Shown here piece by piece: positions 23,347 to 32,294 of a stretch of DNA of 64,000 bases (the stretch's first letter is position 1; every line of letters starts with the position of its first letter). The notes beneath the pieces are model-generated. The model was not told the DNA's origin. It searched no databases and was given only the letters and a program-made list of their open reading frames with translations. Location of the stretch: the NCBI GenBank assembly GCA_016715065.1, contig JADKBN010000002.1, positions 682,001 to 746,000 on the forward strand, written 5' to 3'. Position numbers and translations under genes: made by a program. The DNA is from Fibrobacterota bacterium (GTDB lineage: Bacteria; Fibrobacterota; Fibrobacteria; UBA5070).

Positions 23347-24482
23347 TCGCGCTAACGGGTTCCAGCAAGCGGGTCTTCTACAGCCGTAAATTTTTCCTCG
23401 GCTCCGGCGCGATCGCCGTCATGGTGCATTCCGGGACATTCTTTCTGGTGCCCGGAGTGGGGCCGGTGCTCGCCGTGTTCGCCTGCTCGGTGTATCTCGG
23501 CATGATCCTCGAGTGTCTTTTTCGCTCGCGAGAGTACGACCACTCCGAGTATCGGGTGCGATACATCGCGCTGGTCATCGTGGGGATGGTGGTCATTTCC
23601 GTGGCCGTGTTCGTCCTGCCCGAAGACTATGTCCTGTATCTGCCGATCCTGATGGGGGTTTTGTTCTTCAACGTGAACACCATCCTGAAGTCGGAGTTCC
23701 TGCGATGGGCGATCGTCGTCTTCACGGCCATGCCATTTCTGCAACTTCTGTTTTTACAGCGATTCCAAGCGCTGGAGTACTTCTACATCCTTCTGCTGTT
23801 CGTGGGGATCAGCGTCCTTTCCAATAAACTGTTCCACGTGAACGCCACCACCCTGGAATCCGCAGAGCGGCAGGCCACCATTTTGCGTCAAGTGTTCCGG
23901 ATGGCCAATACGCTAACGCAGCACGATGTACGCAACGAACTCCAAAAGATGCAGGTCCTGGCCACCGCGCGGTTCCGGCAGGATCCAATCCTCTTCCTGG
24001 ATACCCTTTCCGGGTTCACGGAGTGCATCGAATCCCTTGTGGACACTCGACCTTTCGAATCCAGGGATTGGGTGTCCATCACGGAGATTTTGGGTCGGAT
24101 TGCCCATGTCACGGGAGATCCATCCATCGAATACTCCCAGGACCTCTCGGAGGCCAAGCCATTGTGGGTGAACCGGAACATCCTCTATTCGGTGCTCAAG
24201 AACCTGATGGACAATTCCATCGAGGCTGCCAGAGCGCTCGGCGGACCCCGCAAGGTCCGACTGGTGTGCATGGACTCGTGTTTGCGGCTGGAGGACGAAT
24301 GCGGCGGTTTTCCCCTGGAGCACGTCGGGCGCGGAATTTCCCAAAAGCGCGGCCAGGGGCATGGTGTCTTCCTGCAGATCCTGTTGGATCCCACCGCCGA
24401 GACGATTTTCGGGTTCCAGGCGGAGATCGCCAACACGGGAACCGGCACGCGGGTCACTCTCCGGTTCCCCGTGCCGCAGTGA
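23343..24482 (+). CDS. Membrane sensor histidine kinase
   Basis: A 379-residue kinase. Six or so membrane spans fill residues 20-170 (AIAVMVHSGTFFLVPGVGPV to LEYFYILLLFVGISVL) without a large periplasmic loop, so the stimulus is probably intramembrane. The phospho-acceptor segment is LTQHDVRNELQKMQVL (His followed by D-V-R-N). The ATPase part shows the N box in NLMDNSIEAARALGG and a glycine-rich G box in RGISQKRGQGHGVFLQ. Start is GTG 23343, overlapping the previous stop (GTGA). With the single-domain regulator at 22548 and the lycopene-cyclase-like protein in the same operon, it may form a sensory system responding to light, carotenoid or membrane state; that is inference. Confidence 0.88.
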   Translation: MIALTGSSKRVFYSRKFFLGSGAIAVMVHSGTFFLVPGVGPVLAVFACSVYLGMILECLFRSREYDHSEYRVRYIALVIVGMVVISVAVFVLPEDYVLYLPILMGVLFFNVNTILKSEFLRWAIVVFTAMPFLQLLFLQRFQALEYFYILLLFVGISVLSNKLFHVNATTLESAERQATILRQVFRMANTLTQHDVRNELQKMQVLATARFRQDPILFLDTLSGFTECIESLVDTRPFESRDWVSITEILGRIAHVTGDPSIEYSQDLSEAKPLWVNRNILYSVLKNLMDNSIEAARALGGPRKVRLVCMDSCLRLEDECGGFPLEHVGRGISQKRGQGHGVFLQILLDPTAETIFGFQAEIANTGTGTRVTLRFPVPQ

Positions 24483-24585
24483 AGCGCGTCCTTCCCCGGC
24501 GAGCGCTTGCGCAGGCGATGTTTTTTCCGCCAATAGGCTACATTGGCCTGACCCCGAATGGGGATCTCATGGAAGGAGTCGCGCG

Positions 24586-25662
24586 GTGTCGGAGATGAAA
24601 AACCTCGTTGTGGCGATCATGGCCGGTGGGTCTGGGACCCGTTTTTGGCCGATGAGCCGCGAAGACCGCCCCAAGCAGTTTTTGAATCTGACCGGCTCGC
24701 GGACCATGCTGCAGGTGACGCGGGATCGTCTCGAGGGGCTCGTTCCCCCCGAGCGGATCCTGGTGCTCACCAATGCCCGCTTCCAGGATCTGGCGCGCGA
24801 GCAACTTCCCGAGCTTCCGCCAGAAAATGTCATCGGGGAGCCGATGGCCCGCGACACTTCGGGCGCCGTCGCCCTGGCCGCCGCGCTGGTTGACAAAAAA
24901 TGGCCCGGCGCGGTGCTGGCCATCCTCGCCGCCGACCACACGATCGAGCCTGCCGCCCGGTTTCGCGAAGTGCTCCTGGCCACCGCCGAATCCGCGCGCG
25001 ACGAGGGTGGGCTGTACACCTTCGGCATCCGTCCGCGCCAAGCGGCCACCGGATACGGATACCTGGAGCTGGGCGAGAAGCTGGGCGAGCGCCGCGATGC
25101 TCCGCTCCACCGCCTTGCCGCTTTCCGGGAAAAACCCGATGCCGCCACGGCCGAGACCTTCCTTGCTTCCGGAAAACATCTTTGGAATTCCGGGATGTTC
25201 GTCTGGCGCACCACCGACATCCTCGCGGAAATCAAGACCCACTTGCCCCAGCATTTCCAGGCGATGCAAGCCCCAGCCCAAGCGTGGGGCACGCCGGGAT
25301 TCGAGGCGGCCTTGAAGGCAGCCTTCGAGCCGCTGCCCAAGGTGAGCATCGATTTCGGGGTGATGGAAAAAGCCTCGGACGTTCGCTGCGCGGTGGCGGA
25401 TTTCGGATGGAACGATGTCGGAGGATGGGTCGCATTGGAGGAAGTCCTGCCTCGCGATCCCGACGGGAATTGGACCCAGGCGGACTTGCTTTCCATCGAC
25501 AGCTCGCGCAACATCGTGGTCAGCGAAGTTGCCCAGCACAAGATCGTTTGCCTGGGAATCGAGGACCTGATCGTGGTCCACACCCCAGACGCGACGCTGG
25601 TGTGCAAAAAATCGGAAGCCGAGCGGATCAAGCAGGCGGTCGAGGCCTTGCGCCGCCGATGA
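24586..25662 (+). CDS. manC: Mannose-1-phosphate guanylyltransferase
   Basis: A 358-residue enzyme that makes GDP-mannose from mannose-1-phosphate and GTP. The N-terminal nucleotidyltransferase signature VAIMAGGSGTRFWPMSRED with PKQF is complete. Further conserved blocks are FGIRPRQAATGYGYLE, FREKPD, LWNSGMFVW and the C-terminal FGWNDVGGW. It is the short ManC/RfbM type without an isomerase domain. GTG 24586 is preferred over ATG 24595 because GGAAGGAG lies 7 bases upstream. ATGA couples it to cobS, an odd pairing. GDP-mannose would feed exopolysaccharide or LPS, consistent with the Wza-like exporter 4 kb away. Confidence 0.92.
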   Translation: MSEMKNLVVAIMAGGSGTRFWPMSREDRPKQFLNLTGSRTMLQVTRDRLEGLVPPERILVLTNARFQDLAREQLPELPPENVIGEPMARDTSGAVALAAALVDKKWPGAVLAILAADHTIEPAARFREVLLATAESARDEGGLYTFGIRPRQAATGYGYLELGEKLGERRDAPLHRLAAFREKPDAATAETFLASGKHLWNSGMFVWRTTDILAEIKTHLPQHFQAMQAPAQAWGTPGFEAALKAAFEPLPKVSIDFGVMEKASDVRCAVADFGWNDVGGWVALEEVLPRDPDGNWTQADLLSIDSSRNIVVSEVAQHKIVCLGIEDLIVVHTPDATLVCKKSEAERIKQAVEALRRR

Positions 25663-26405
25663 GTCTGCCAGCCGCCCTCGGCTATCTGACGGTTCTCCGC
25701 ACCCCCGGGCGGAGGAATTTCGATCTGTCGAGAGCGGTGCTTTGGTTTCCCGTGGTGGGTTTGTTCATTGGTGGATTCCTGTGCCTGGTCTGGTGGGGTG
25801 GAGTCCAATTCGCACCACGTACGATCGCTTCCTTGCTCACGGTTCTCGCCTGGACCTGGATCACTGGCGGAGTGCACCTGGATGGGCTGGCCAACAGTTC
25901 CGAAGCCTTGCTTTCGTGGCGCTCGCGAAGCCACATGCACGAGGTGCTCCGGACTCCGCACATCGGTCCCTTGGGAATGACCGCGGTGTTCGGGGTGCTG
26001 GCGGTGAAGGTGGTGGCGCTGGACAACCTTCCCGTCGACCGCGCCGCGGTCGCCTTGTTCTGCGCCCCGATGATGGGGCGCTCCTCCCAACTTTTGGCCA
26101 CATGCTTGTCGCCCTACGCCAAGGAGTCCGGGGTTGCCATCAGCGCCTTCGGTGGGGATCGCAAGTGGATGCGGGTGATCGCCGCCATGGCTCCGATGGC
26201 GCTGTTGCTCCAGCTGGGTCCGGAGCGTGCCGCCGTGGCGATGGTCGTATGGCTTGTCCTGTTTTTGGCGATGTCCTTCCGGATTCGACTGCTGCTGGGC
26301 GGAATGACCGGAGCCACGCTGGGCGCTGTGACAGAAATCGTCGAAGCCTCGGTCATGGTCGTCGCCACGCTCGACCTGCCCTCGTGGGGCAAGATCCTGC
26401 ATTGA
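25659..26405 (+). CDS. cobS: Adenosylcobinamide-GDP ribazoletransferase (cobalamin synthase)
   Basis: A 248-residue polytopic membrane protein. It joins adenosylcobinamide-GDP and alpha-ribazole in the last assembly step of cobalamin. The family signature is visible as TGGVHLDGLANSSEALLSWR (usually HLDGLADT..D), followed by PHIGPLGMTAVFGVLAVKVV and GRSSQLLATCLSPYAKESG. Five to six hydrophobic helices fill the chain. No other cobalamin genes (cobU/cobY, cobT, cobC) are in the window. It overlaps the guanylyltransferase gene upstream (ATGA) and the transporter gene downstream (TTGA). Slight departures in the DGLA motif are within family variation. Confidence 0.85.
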   Translation: MSLPAALGYLTVLRTPGRRNFDLSRAVLWFPVVGLFIGGFLCLVWWGGVQFAPRTIASLLTVLAWTWITGGVHLDGLANSSEALLSWRSRSHMHEVLRTPHIGPLGMTAVFGVLAVKVVALDNLPVDRAAVALFCAPMMGRSSQLLATCLSPYAKESGVAISAFGGDRKWMRVIAAMAPMALLLQLGPERAAVAMVVWLVLFLAMSFRIRLLLGGMTGATLGAVTEIVEASVMVVATLDLPSWGKILH

Positions 26406-27586
26406 GCCTGCCCCGGGAATCGATCCCAGGTCGCAAGCCCAACGGCACAAGGCTTTTGGGTGGATTGGGCATGATGTTCGGATTCGGCGCCTTCGTGCAC
26501 ATCCAATTCAATCCGCGCCTGTTCCATCTGCGCGGATTGAGCGAGGTGGAAATCGGCACCGTGCTCGCCCTGGGCAGCCTGGCCTCGTTGTTCAGCCCTC
26601 TGCTTGCCGGCTGGTGGACCGATCGACTCGCCAAGCCTCGTTGGATCCTGGCCTTCTATTCCATCGCAGGCGCAGCCGGTCTGGCCCTCCTTCCGCACCT
26701 GCACGGCTTGGTGCCGCTGATGATCGGTTACTTCTTGATCCAGGTCGCTTTCAGCCCGGTGGCACCCATGACCCAATCCTTCGTCCTTTCCGCGACGAAA
26801 GCCGGGCCGGGGAGCTTTTTGGCGATGCGCACGATGGGAACCTTGGGCTTCTTGCTGGTCTCGCTCTGGCTTTCCCGATCGTTGTCGAAGATGTCGCTGG
26901 ACCAGGCCTATCTGGCGATGGGAGCTTGCCTTCTGGCCGCATTGCCGTTTTTGATGCTGTTGGGGGCGCGAGGCCGGAAATTCGCCCCGGCCCATTCGCT
27001 TCGTTTCCGGCAGGTGATCGCCTATCTCTGGGATCCCAAGCTCATGCCGTTGTATTTCGGTTGTGGGATCGGTTTTTTTTGCAATTCTCTGGGCGTGAGC
27101 ATCCTGCCGCATCTGGTGACGGGCCCTTTGGGAAGGTCCGAGGCTGATATCGCGCGGGCCTGGAGCGTGGCGACGGGATTCGAAATTCTCTTCATGTTGC
27201 TTTCGATCCCTTTTGTCCATCGCTTCGGACTCAAGCGATTCGTGATGCTTGGCCTGGGGGCAACGGCTTTGCGTTGGGCGCTGGCGGCGACGGCCGGGGA
27301 TTTTCGCTGGTTTTTGGTGGCCCAGTCCCTGCATGGCCTCATGGTTGCCGGGGTGTTCACCGGTCAAAGTCTCGCCCTTTCGCGGATGCTTCCCCCCGAT
27401 CGATTGGCTTCTGGAACGGCTGCTGCCGCCTTGCTCAACGGGGGGGTGATGAGTGTGGCAGGGTCGTTCCTATCGGGGTGGATCTGGAAGTGGTTCGGAC
27501 TGGCTGCAGTCTGCTGGACCACGGCGGCAGTGGCCGCAGCGGGTTTCGTTTTCTTCTGGCTGTACGGACCCGACCCCGAAGCTTAG
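26402..27586 (+). CDS. Major facilitator superfamily transporter
   Basis: A 394-residue transporter with about 12 hydrophobic helices. The loop between helices 2 and 3 carries GWWTDRLAKPRW, the MFS motif A (GxxxDrxgrR). The sequence resembles the MFS_1-like/nucleoside-symporter branch (FNPRLFHLRGLSEVEIGTVL and AMRTMGTLGFLLVSLW). The substrate cannot be predicted. A cobinamide, base or nucleoside substrate would fit the cobS coupling but is speculation. TTG 26402 overlaps the cobS stop as TTGA and is the only start that keeps the N-terminal helix complete. The stop overlaps, tail to tail, the stop of the minus-strand cyclase gene. Confidence 0.85.
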   Translation: MSLPRESIPGRKPNGTRLLGGLGMMFGFGAFVHIQFNPRLFHLRGLSEVEIGTVLALGSLASLFSPLLAGWWTDRLAKPRWILAFYSIAGAAGLALLPHLHGLVPLMIGYFLIQVAFSPVAPMTQSFVLSATKAGPGSFLAMRTMGTLGFLLVSLWLSRSLSKMSLDQAYLAMGACLLAALPFLMLLGARGRKFAPAHSLRFRQVIAYLWDPKLMPLYFGCGIGFFCNSLGVSILPHLVTGPLGRSEADIARAWSVATGFEILFMLLSIPFVHRFGLKRFVMLGLGATALRWALAATAGDFRWFLVAQSLHGLMVAGVFTGQSLALSRMLPPDRLASGTAAAALLNGGVMSVAGSFLSGWIWKWFGLAAVCWTTAAVAAAGFVFFWLYGPDPEA

Positions 27587-28218
27587 GGAATCGCTCTCGC
27601 GATCACCCTGGCGGGGGCTCCATCCAGCTCTCGGGCCAACAAGGGAAGGCAGACCAGGTCCCACCAACCTGTGGAGACTCGATCCAGATCAAGGCCCTCG
27701 ACCAGGATCGAGTCGTTTGCCAGGAGAATCCTGTGGGTATCGTCGCTGGCCGTGTATGCCTGGACGGAGAGGTAGTCCAGGCCCACCAGCATCACGCCCC
27801 GATCCACCAGCCATTGGGCTCCGGATGTTTCCAGGCCCACGTAATCGCGTGAAAATTTCGAGCAATGCATCAGTCGGCGTTTGGAATTGGCGGTTTTGAA
27901 CAAAATCCGTCTGGCTGTCGGTGGGATGTGGAGGCTCTCGAGGAGGGGAGCATCAAGGATGGCGGCATCTGCGGTTTGTGCGATCCAGGCTGGTCCAACC
28001 AGGACATCCAAGGAAAGGTCTTCCACGAAGCGTCCGTGCTCGAGAAAATGGGCCGGAGCGTCGAGATGGGTGCCATTGTGGGTGCTCGACGTGATGCGGG
28101 AGACTCGGACGGGACATCCGGAATCGATGGTGCAGACGGTTTCCCGCTGGTACAACTCCGCGTCTTCCCAAGTCGGAGTTCTTTCCGAAAGGGGATGGGT
28201 CAGATCGACCCAGCTCAT
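27583..28218 (-). CDS. Cyclase family metal-dependent hydrolase (kynurenine formamidase-like)
   Basis: A 211-residue member of the cyclase superfamily. The zinc-binding signature SSTHNGTHLDAPAHFLEHGR (HxGTHxDxPxHF) is intact, preceded by VDLTHPLSERTPTWEDAELY. The C-terminal GVMLVGLDYLSV is also typical. Members include arylformamidase and other amidohydrolases, and the substrate here is open. No tryptophan-degradation genes are nearby. The start ATG 28218 overlaps the scpB stop (ATGA), so it is co-expressed with a chromosome segregation gene, with no obvious functional link. Confidence 0.85.
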   Translation of the reverse strand: MSWVDLTHPLSERTPTWEDAELYQRETVCTIDSGCPVRVSRITSSTHNGTHLDAPAHFLEHGRFVEDLSLDVLVGPAWIAQTADAAILDAPLLESLHIPPTARRILFKTANSKRRLMHCSKFSRDYVGLETSGAQWLVDRGVMLVGLDYLSVQAYTASDDTHRILLANDSILVEGLDLDRVSTGWWDLVCLPLLARELDGAPARVIARAIP

Positions 28219-28994
28219 TCGTCGATCTGCTCCTGTTGCAGGAGGATCCCTCCCGGCGCGACTTGCGGAAGCAGCGCTCGGGACTGCACCAGCTCTTCGA
28301 ATTCCGCCAAGCGCGGAAGGTCGTCCGGCAGTTTGGAGATTCCGAAGTACTCCAAAAATTCGCGGGTCGTGCCATAGGTGAGCGGACGCCCGGGGGTATC
28401 CGTGCGGCCGGAAACCGTCACAAGGCGCTTTTCCAGGAGTTTTTTCAGCGCCCCATCGGCGCTGACCCCGCGGACGGCTTCGATCTCGGCCTTGGTGATG
28501 GGTTGTTTGTAGGCGACCACGGCGAGGGTTTCCAGAACGGCTTGCGAGAGCCTCCTGCCCTGTACTTCCTTGAAGATGCCACGCAACCATGGATACAGTT
28601 CCGGCCGGGTTCGCAATCTCCATCCCCCTGCAGCCGAAATGACCTCGAAGGGATGCCCACCCGCCAGGAGGCGGCGATTGGTGGACTCCACGAGTTTTTG
28701 GACTTTCGCGGCGGTGAGAGACGGATCCACCAATTCCTTGAGGTGGCGCAGCGTCAAAAGTTCGGTCGAGGCGAACAGAGCCGCTTCCAGAAGGATTTCG
28801 TCGGAGGGCCGAGGAATGGTTGGTTCTTCCAGATCGAGTTCTTCCTCGAACGATTCTGGAAGGCTCAGGCCGGGTTCGAGCGGAACCTTGGCTGGTGCGG
28901 GATCATGGGGAGGTACGATCGATTCCGGGAGGGATTCGATTTCCGGTGAGGCGGCGATGAGCTCCTCGGTAGGATTCTCGGGCTGGTCGTCCAT
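28215..28994 (-). CDS. scpB: Segregation and condensation protein B
   Basis: A 259-residue protein, the winged-helix kleisin-associated subunit of the SMC-ScpAB condensin that compacts and segregates the chromosome. The core is at about residues 65-240. It starts with ILLEAALFASTELLTLRHL and continues with the hallmark SQAVLETLAVVAYKQPITKAE, EAVRGVSADGAL and the TYGTTREFLEYFGI motif. About 65 acidic, Pro-rich N-terminal residues are extra compared with typical ScpB (about 190). ATG 28994 has no strong ribosome binding site. No scpA is seen in the 148 bp before the divergent exporter gene. It is coupled to the cyclase gene downstream. Confidence 0.93.
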   Translation of the reverse strand: MDDQPENPTEELIAASPEIESLPESIVPPHDPAPAKVPLEPGLSLPESFEEELDLEEPTIPRPSDEILLEAALFASTELLTLRHLKELVDPSLTAAKVQKLVESTNRRLLAGGHPFEVISAAGGWRLRTRPELYPWLRGIFKEVQGRRLSQAVLETLAVVAYKQPITKAEIEAVRGVSADGALKKLLEKRLVTVSGRTDTPGRPLTYGTTREFLEYFGISKLPDDLPRLAEFEELVQSRALLPQVAPGGILLQQEQIDE

Positions 28995-29142
28995 GGGATG
29001 GGCAATCTAGAACCTTCTGGCCAACGGGCCTCGCCAAGACTCGCGCAGGCGGCGAGATCTTTGCAGGGAGCGTTGTTTGCTTGCACGCCGGTACGACTAA
29101 TTTTAGAGCCCGCTGTTCTCACACATACAATCGAGCGAAAAG

Positions 29143-31389
29143 ATGATGGGTGCCACGATACGACACATTCTGAGCTTTGCCGTAGCGATGGTTTTGCCGA
29201 TCGCAGCCACGGCCCAGACGCTTTCGCCCGAAGATTTCGCTTCGATCGATCGCATGCGTGCGGAACGCAGCGCAGCGGGAGCGGTCGGAGCTCGGGGGAT
29301 CGGGGCCGATGGGGCGCCATCAGCCGTGGTCGATCGTTCCGGAACGGTAGACCCCGGGGAATCTGCATTGCCGATCGACAGCACGCGCAGATCCTTTCGT
29401 TCGCGATCCTTGCAGGACAGCATCACTTCCCGCGGGGATTCGCTCTCTGGCTTGGAGAGATACGGCCGATCCATTTTCAAAAGAGCCGATCCGAGCATGT
29501 TCGCCTCCCACGCCGGAGCTGTGGGCGAGGGGTATTTGCTTGGGCCGGGCGACGAAATCATCCTGACCATCTGGGGCCAGAAAGAGGGGCGGTACCAACT
29601 GGTTCTCGATCGGGAAGGCCAGATCCATCTCGAAGGTGTCGGCGTCGTTTCGCTCAACGGGCAGAGTCTTGCATCCGCCTCCGACATTTTGCGCAAGCGC
29701 CTCAACCGGATCTACGCGGGGATCGGTGCCGGCCAGATGGATTTGACCCTTGGCAAGCTCAAGCAGGTGCGAATTTTCGTGGTGGGGCATGTCGAACAGC
29801 CGGGAAGTTTTCTGCTTTCGGGGAACACGTCCCTCTTGGCTGCCGTCTACCAAGCCAAAGGACCTACGGCAATCGGATCCGAGCGCGTGGTGGAAATCGT
29901 TCGCGGCAAAACCAGGATCAAGGCCGACCTGTACGACTTTCTGTTTAGAGGCCAGTCAACGGCTCCGACGCTCCAGGATGGAGACGTCGTTCTCGTGCCC
30001 CCGCACGGGCCGCTCGTGCAGATCAAAGGGGATGTGGGCCGCCCTGCGATCTACGAGTTGTTGGTCTCCGAGGGAGCCAAGGAACTTCTGGGGTATGCAG
30101 GGGGATTGCAAAGCACAGCTGCGACCACCAACATCGTGGTACAAAGAATCTTCGAAAATGGCCGGAGGGATTTCCTTACCTTGCCGACTCCAGCCGCGGT
30201 TTTGGAGGGCGCTCCTGCGCCGCTTCGAGACGGGGATGTCGTGCAGGTCTACCCAGGCAACGACCCGGCATTGGCCACGGTGGCGATCGTCGGGCGAGTT
30301 CGATTTCCTGGCGCCTACCCGATTCGCGAAGGGATGCGGGCATCGGATCTCATCGGACTTTCGGGCGGGCCGACAAGGGACGCCTTCGAAGGGAGAGTGA
30401 TTCTTTCCCGTCGAACCACCGGGAACTTGCGTTCGTTCCAACGGTTTTCCATGACCCAAGCCGATACGTGCCTGCTTCAGAACGGGGACAGCCTGGTTGT
30501 CTTCGACTGGACAGAAATGACCTTGCACGATTCGGTACGAGTTTCCGGCGCGGTTCGCCGGCCAGGCTACTATCCGTGGCGGGAAGGCATGACCGCGAAG
30601 GATTTGATCCTGATGTCCGGCGGTGGAATCTGGGGCGCGGACCTCTCGAACCTGCGATTGGAAACGCCACAGGAGGGAGCGCCTTCGCGAATCGAAGTCT
30701 TCCAGATCGACACCGGCTTGGCCAGTGGCAAGGCGGATCGGTCGATTTTCCCCAAGGCGCATTTGGCCGTGCCGCTGAACCCTCGCGCTCGCTCCTTGGA
30801 TCTGATCCAGGTCAGAGGCTGGGTGGTCCAGCCAGGTGTCTACGCACTGGAGTCCAACGGTGAGCGACTATCCTCCCTTTGGAAGCGGATCGGTGGTTTG
30901 CGCGAGGAGGCATACCTCTCCGGAGCGAGTTTCCTTCGCATGACAGATTCCAGCTACAGCCGAATCCAGATCGACTTTCCGTTGGCTCTGTCGGAGCCGG
31001 GCAGCACAAACGATCTTGCTCTCCATCCGGGGGATTCTATCTTCGTTCCTGCACGGCCAGCAACGGTTTTTGTGCGAGGTCGTGTGAACAGCCCAGCCAA
31101 CATCCTGTGGCGCGAGGACAAATCCTGGCGGTGGTACATCCAGCAGGCGGGTGGATTTTCCGACAGCGCCGACGCCGAGCGGGTCTATGTGCGCTATGCG
31201 GACGGAACGATCCAGACGCGCGACAACGGAATCGCCGATTCACCGACTCCCGGGTCGGAAGTCATCGTTCCCTTCAAGGTCCCTACCAAGCCGACCACCG
31301 TGACGGACATGCTCAGCGCCGTCAATCTCATCCTTGGGACGGTGATCGCGGGACTGACCATCTACGTGCTCACGCAAACCAAGAACTAG
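29143..31389 (+). CDS. Wza-like polysaccharide export protein with multiple SLBB domains
   Basis: A 748-residue exported protein. Signal peptide IRHILSFAVAMVLPIAATAQ; a disordered stretch to about residue 115; a polysaccharide-export (Poly_export) domain beginning GYLLGPGDEIILTIWGQKEG. A series of SLBB modules follows (VFVVGHVEQPGSFLLSG, AIVGRVRFPGAYPIREGM, VRVSGAVRRPGYYPWREGM, IQVRGWVVQPGVYALESNG, TVFVRGRVNSPANILW). A C-terminal hydrophobic helix (VNLILGTVIAGLTIYVL) should insert in the outer membrane. It would form the outer-membrane channel for capsule or exopolysaccharide. It is about twice Wza length, like large Bacteroidetes/Fibrobacter exporters. A chain-length/tyrosine kinase partner is not in the window. 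It is monocistronic and ends before a terminator. Confidence 0.9.
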   Translation: MMGATIRHILSFAVAMVLPIAATAQTLSPEDFASIDRMRAERSAAGAVGARGIGADGAPSAVVDRSGTVDPGESALPIDSTRRSFRSRSLQDSITSRGDSLSGLERYGRSIFKRADPSMFASHAGAVGEGYLLGPGDEIILTIWGQKEGRYQLVLDREGQIHLEGVGVVSLNGQSLASASDILRKRLNRIYAGIGAGQMDLTLGKLKQVRIFVVGHVEQPGSFLLSGNTSLLAAVYQAKGPTAIGSERVVEIVRGKTRIKADLYDFLFRGQSTAPTLQDGDVVLVPPHGPLVQIKGDVGRPAIYELLVSEGAKELLGYAGGLQSTAATTNIVVQRIFENGRRDFLTLPTPAAVLEGAPAPLRDGDVVQVYPGNDPALATVAIVGRVRFPGAYPIREGMRASDLIGLSGGPTRDAFEGRVILSRRTTGNLRSFQRFSMTQADTCLLQNGDSLVVFDWTEMTLHDSVRVSGAVRRPGYYPWREGMTAKDLILMSGGGIWGADLSNLRLETPQEGAPSRIEVFQIDTGLASGKADRSIFPKAHLAVPLNPRARSLDLIQVRGWVVQPGVYALESNGERLSSLWKRIGGLREEAYLSGASFLRMTDSSYSRIQIDFPLALSEPGSTNDLALHPGDSIFVPARPATVFVRGRVNSPANILWREDKSWRWYIQQAGGFSDSADAERVYVRYADGTIQTRDNGIADSPTPGSEVIVPFKVPTKPTTVTDMLSAVNLILGTVIAGLTIYVLTQTKN

Positions 31390-31479
31390 CCAAGATCGCA
31401 GGCGTCTCCCTGGGCCCCTGCGAAAGAGCCTCGCAGGCCTGACGACAGATCGTTCGCATCGAGATTCCCTTTCAACAGA

Positions 31480-31508
31480 AAAGGCCTCCGCAGTGCGGAG
31501 GCCTTTTT
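31480..31508. terminator. Bidirectional intrinsic terminator
   Basis: GGCCTCCGCA/TGCGGAGGCC forms a GC-rich hairpin at 31482-31503 flanked by AAAA on one side and TTTTT on the other. It sits between the convergent exporter gene and the end of the tol-pal operon, so it can stop transcription from both directions. Confidence 0.9.
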
Positions 31509-31535
31509 GAATGTTCGAAGCAGGCCACAGGTTGG

Positions 31536-32294
31536 TCAATTTCCGGCGAGCAGATCCTTCGCCCGCTGGGCTTCGTTCGAGCCGGGGCAGGATTTCTGGA
31601 GCTTCGCCCAGGCTTCGTCCCGATCCTTGGGGGCCTTCCCGTTGCTGTAGACCAGACCGAGCTTGAACCAGGCAGGACACCGCGCGGGGTCCTTGGGAAA
31701 CTCCCGGACCACCTTCAGATACAGGGTGCGCGCCTCGTCCCAGTTCGATTGGGCAAAACGGCACTCGCCCATCTTGTACAGAGCCATAGGCTTCAAGGAA
31801 CCCGAGGAATCCCGGGCGACAATTTCCGAAAACCCGCGGTAGGCAAGATCGAACCGGCCCCGGGAGAAGTCCTCCTGGGCGGTTGCAATCGCGGTTTCCA
31901 GGACGTTGGCGCCCGCATTGGCCTTCGATCCGGTATCCGACTTGCCATTGGACGGGCGAGCCCGCAATGTGCCAAGCTGACGATCCAGATCGGTCAGCCG
32001 AAGCTGGGTATTCTCCAACTGGGCGGTGATCTTCTGCATTTCGGAGGTCATCTGCGCGATGGCCGTTTGCAGGTCGGCGCGCGTGCGACTCACCTCATCG
32101 CCGGATTTGACTCCCATTTCGGCGAGCTTCGCGTTCACATGCACCAAATCGGCGCGGGCGGAATCGACCTTGCGGGCCGTTTCTGCCGTCTCACCCCGAT
32201 TGGCCCGTACTTCCGCATGGATCAGATCCATCTGGGCGCAGCCCGCCCCCAGAAAGGGCAGGCCCAACCATAGGATGTTCCGCTTGCGAATCAG
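31536..32294 (-). CDS. cpoB: Tol-Pal system protein CpoB/YbgF-like lipoprotein
   Basis: A periplasmic coordinator of the Tol-Pal system and septal peptidoglycan synthesis. After the signal (RKRNILWLGLPFLGAGC, a lipobox not seen in E. coli CpoB) comes a coiled-coil region of about 90 residues (SEMQKITAQLENTQLRLTDL). A C-terminal TPR domain follows (LETAIATAQEDFSRGRFDL, ALYKMGECRFAQSNWDEA, AWFKLGLVYSNG). The start is uncertain. CTG 32294 overlaps the pal stop (CTGA) and gives a textbook lipoprotein signal, while TTG 32336 would add 14 basic residues and overlap pal by 46 bases. It is the last gene of the operon, as in most tol-pal clusters. Confidence 0.85.
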   Translation of the reverse strand: MIRKRNILWLGLPFLGAGCAQMDLIHAEVRANRGETAETARKVDSARADLVHVNAKLAEMGVKSGDEVSRTRADLQTAIAQMTSEMQKITAQLENTQLRLTDLDRQLGTLRARPSNGKSDTGSKANAGANVLETAIATAQEDFSRGRFDLAYRGFSEIVARDSSGSLKPMALYKMGECRFAQSNWDEARTLYLKVVREFPKDPARCPAWFKLGLVYSNGKAPKDRDEAWAKLQKSCPGSNEAQRAKDLLAGN

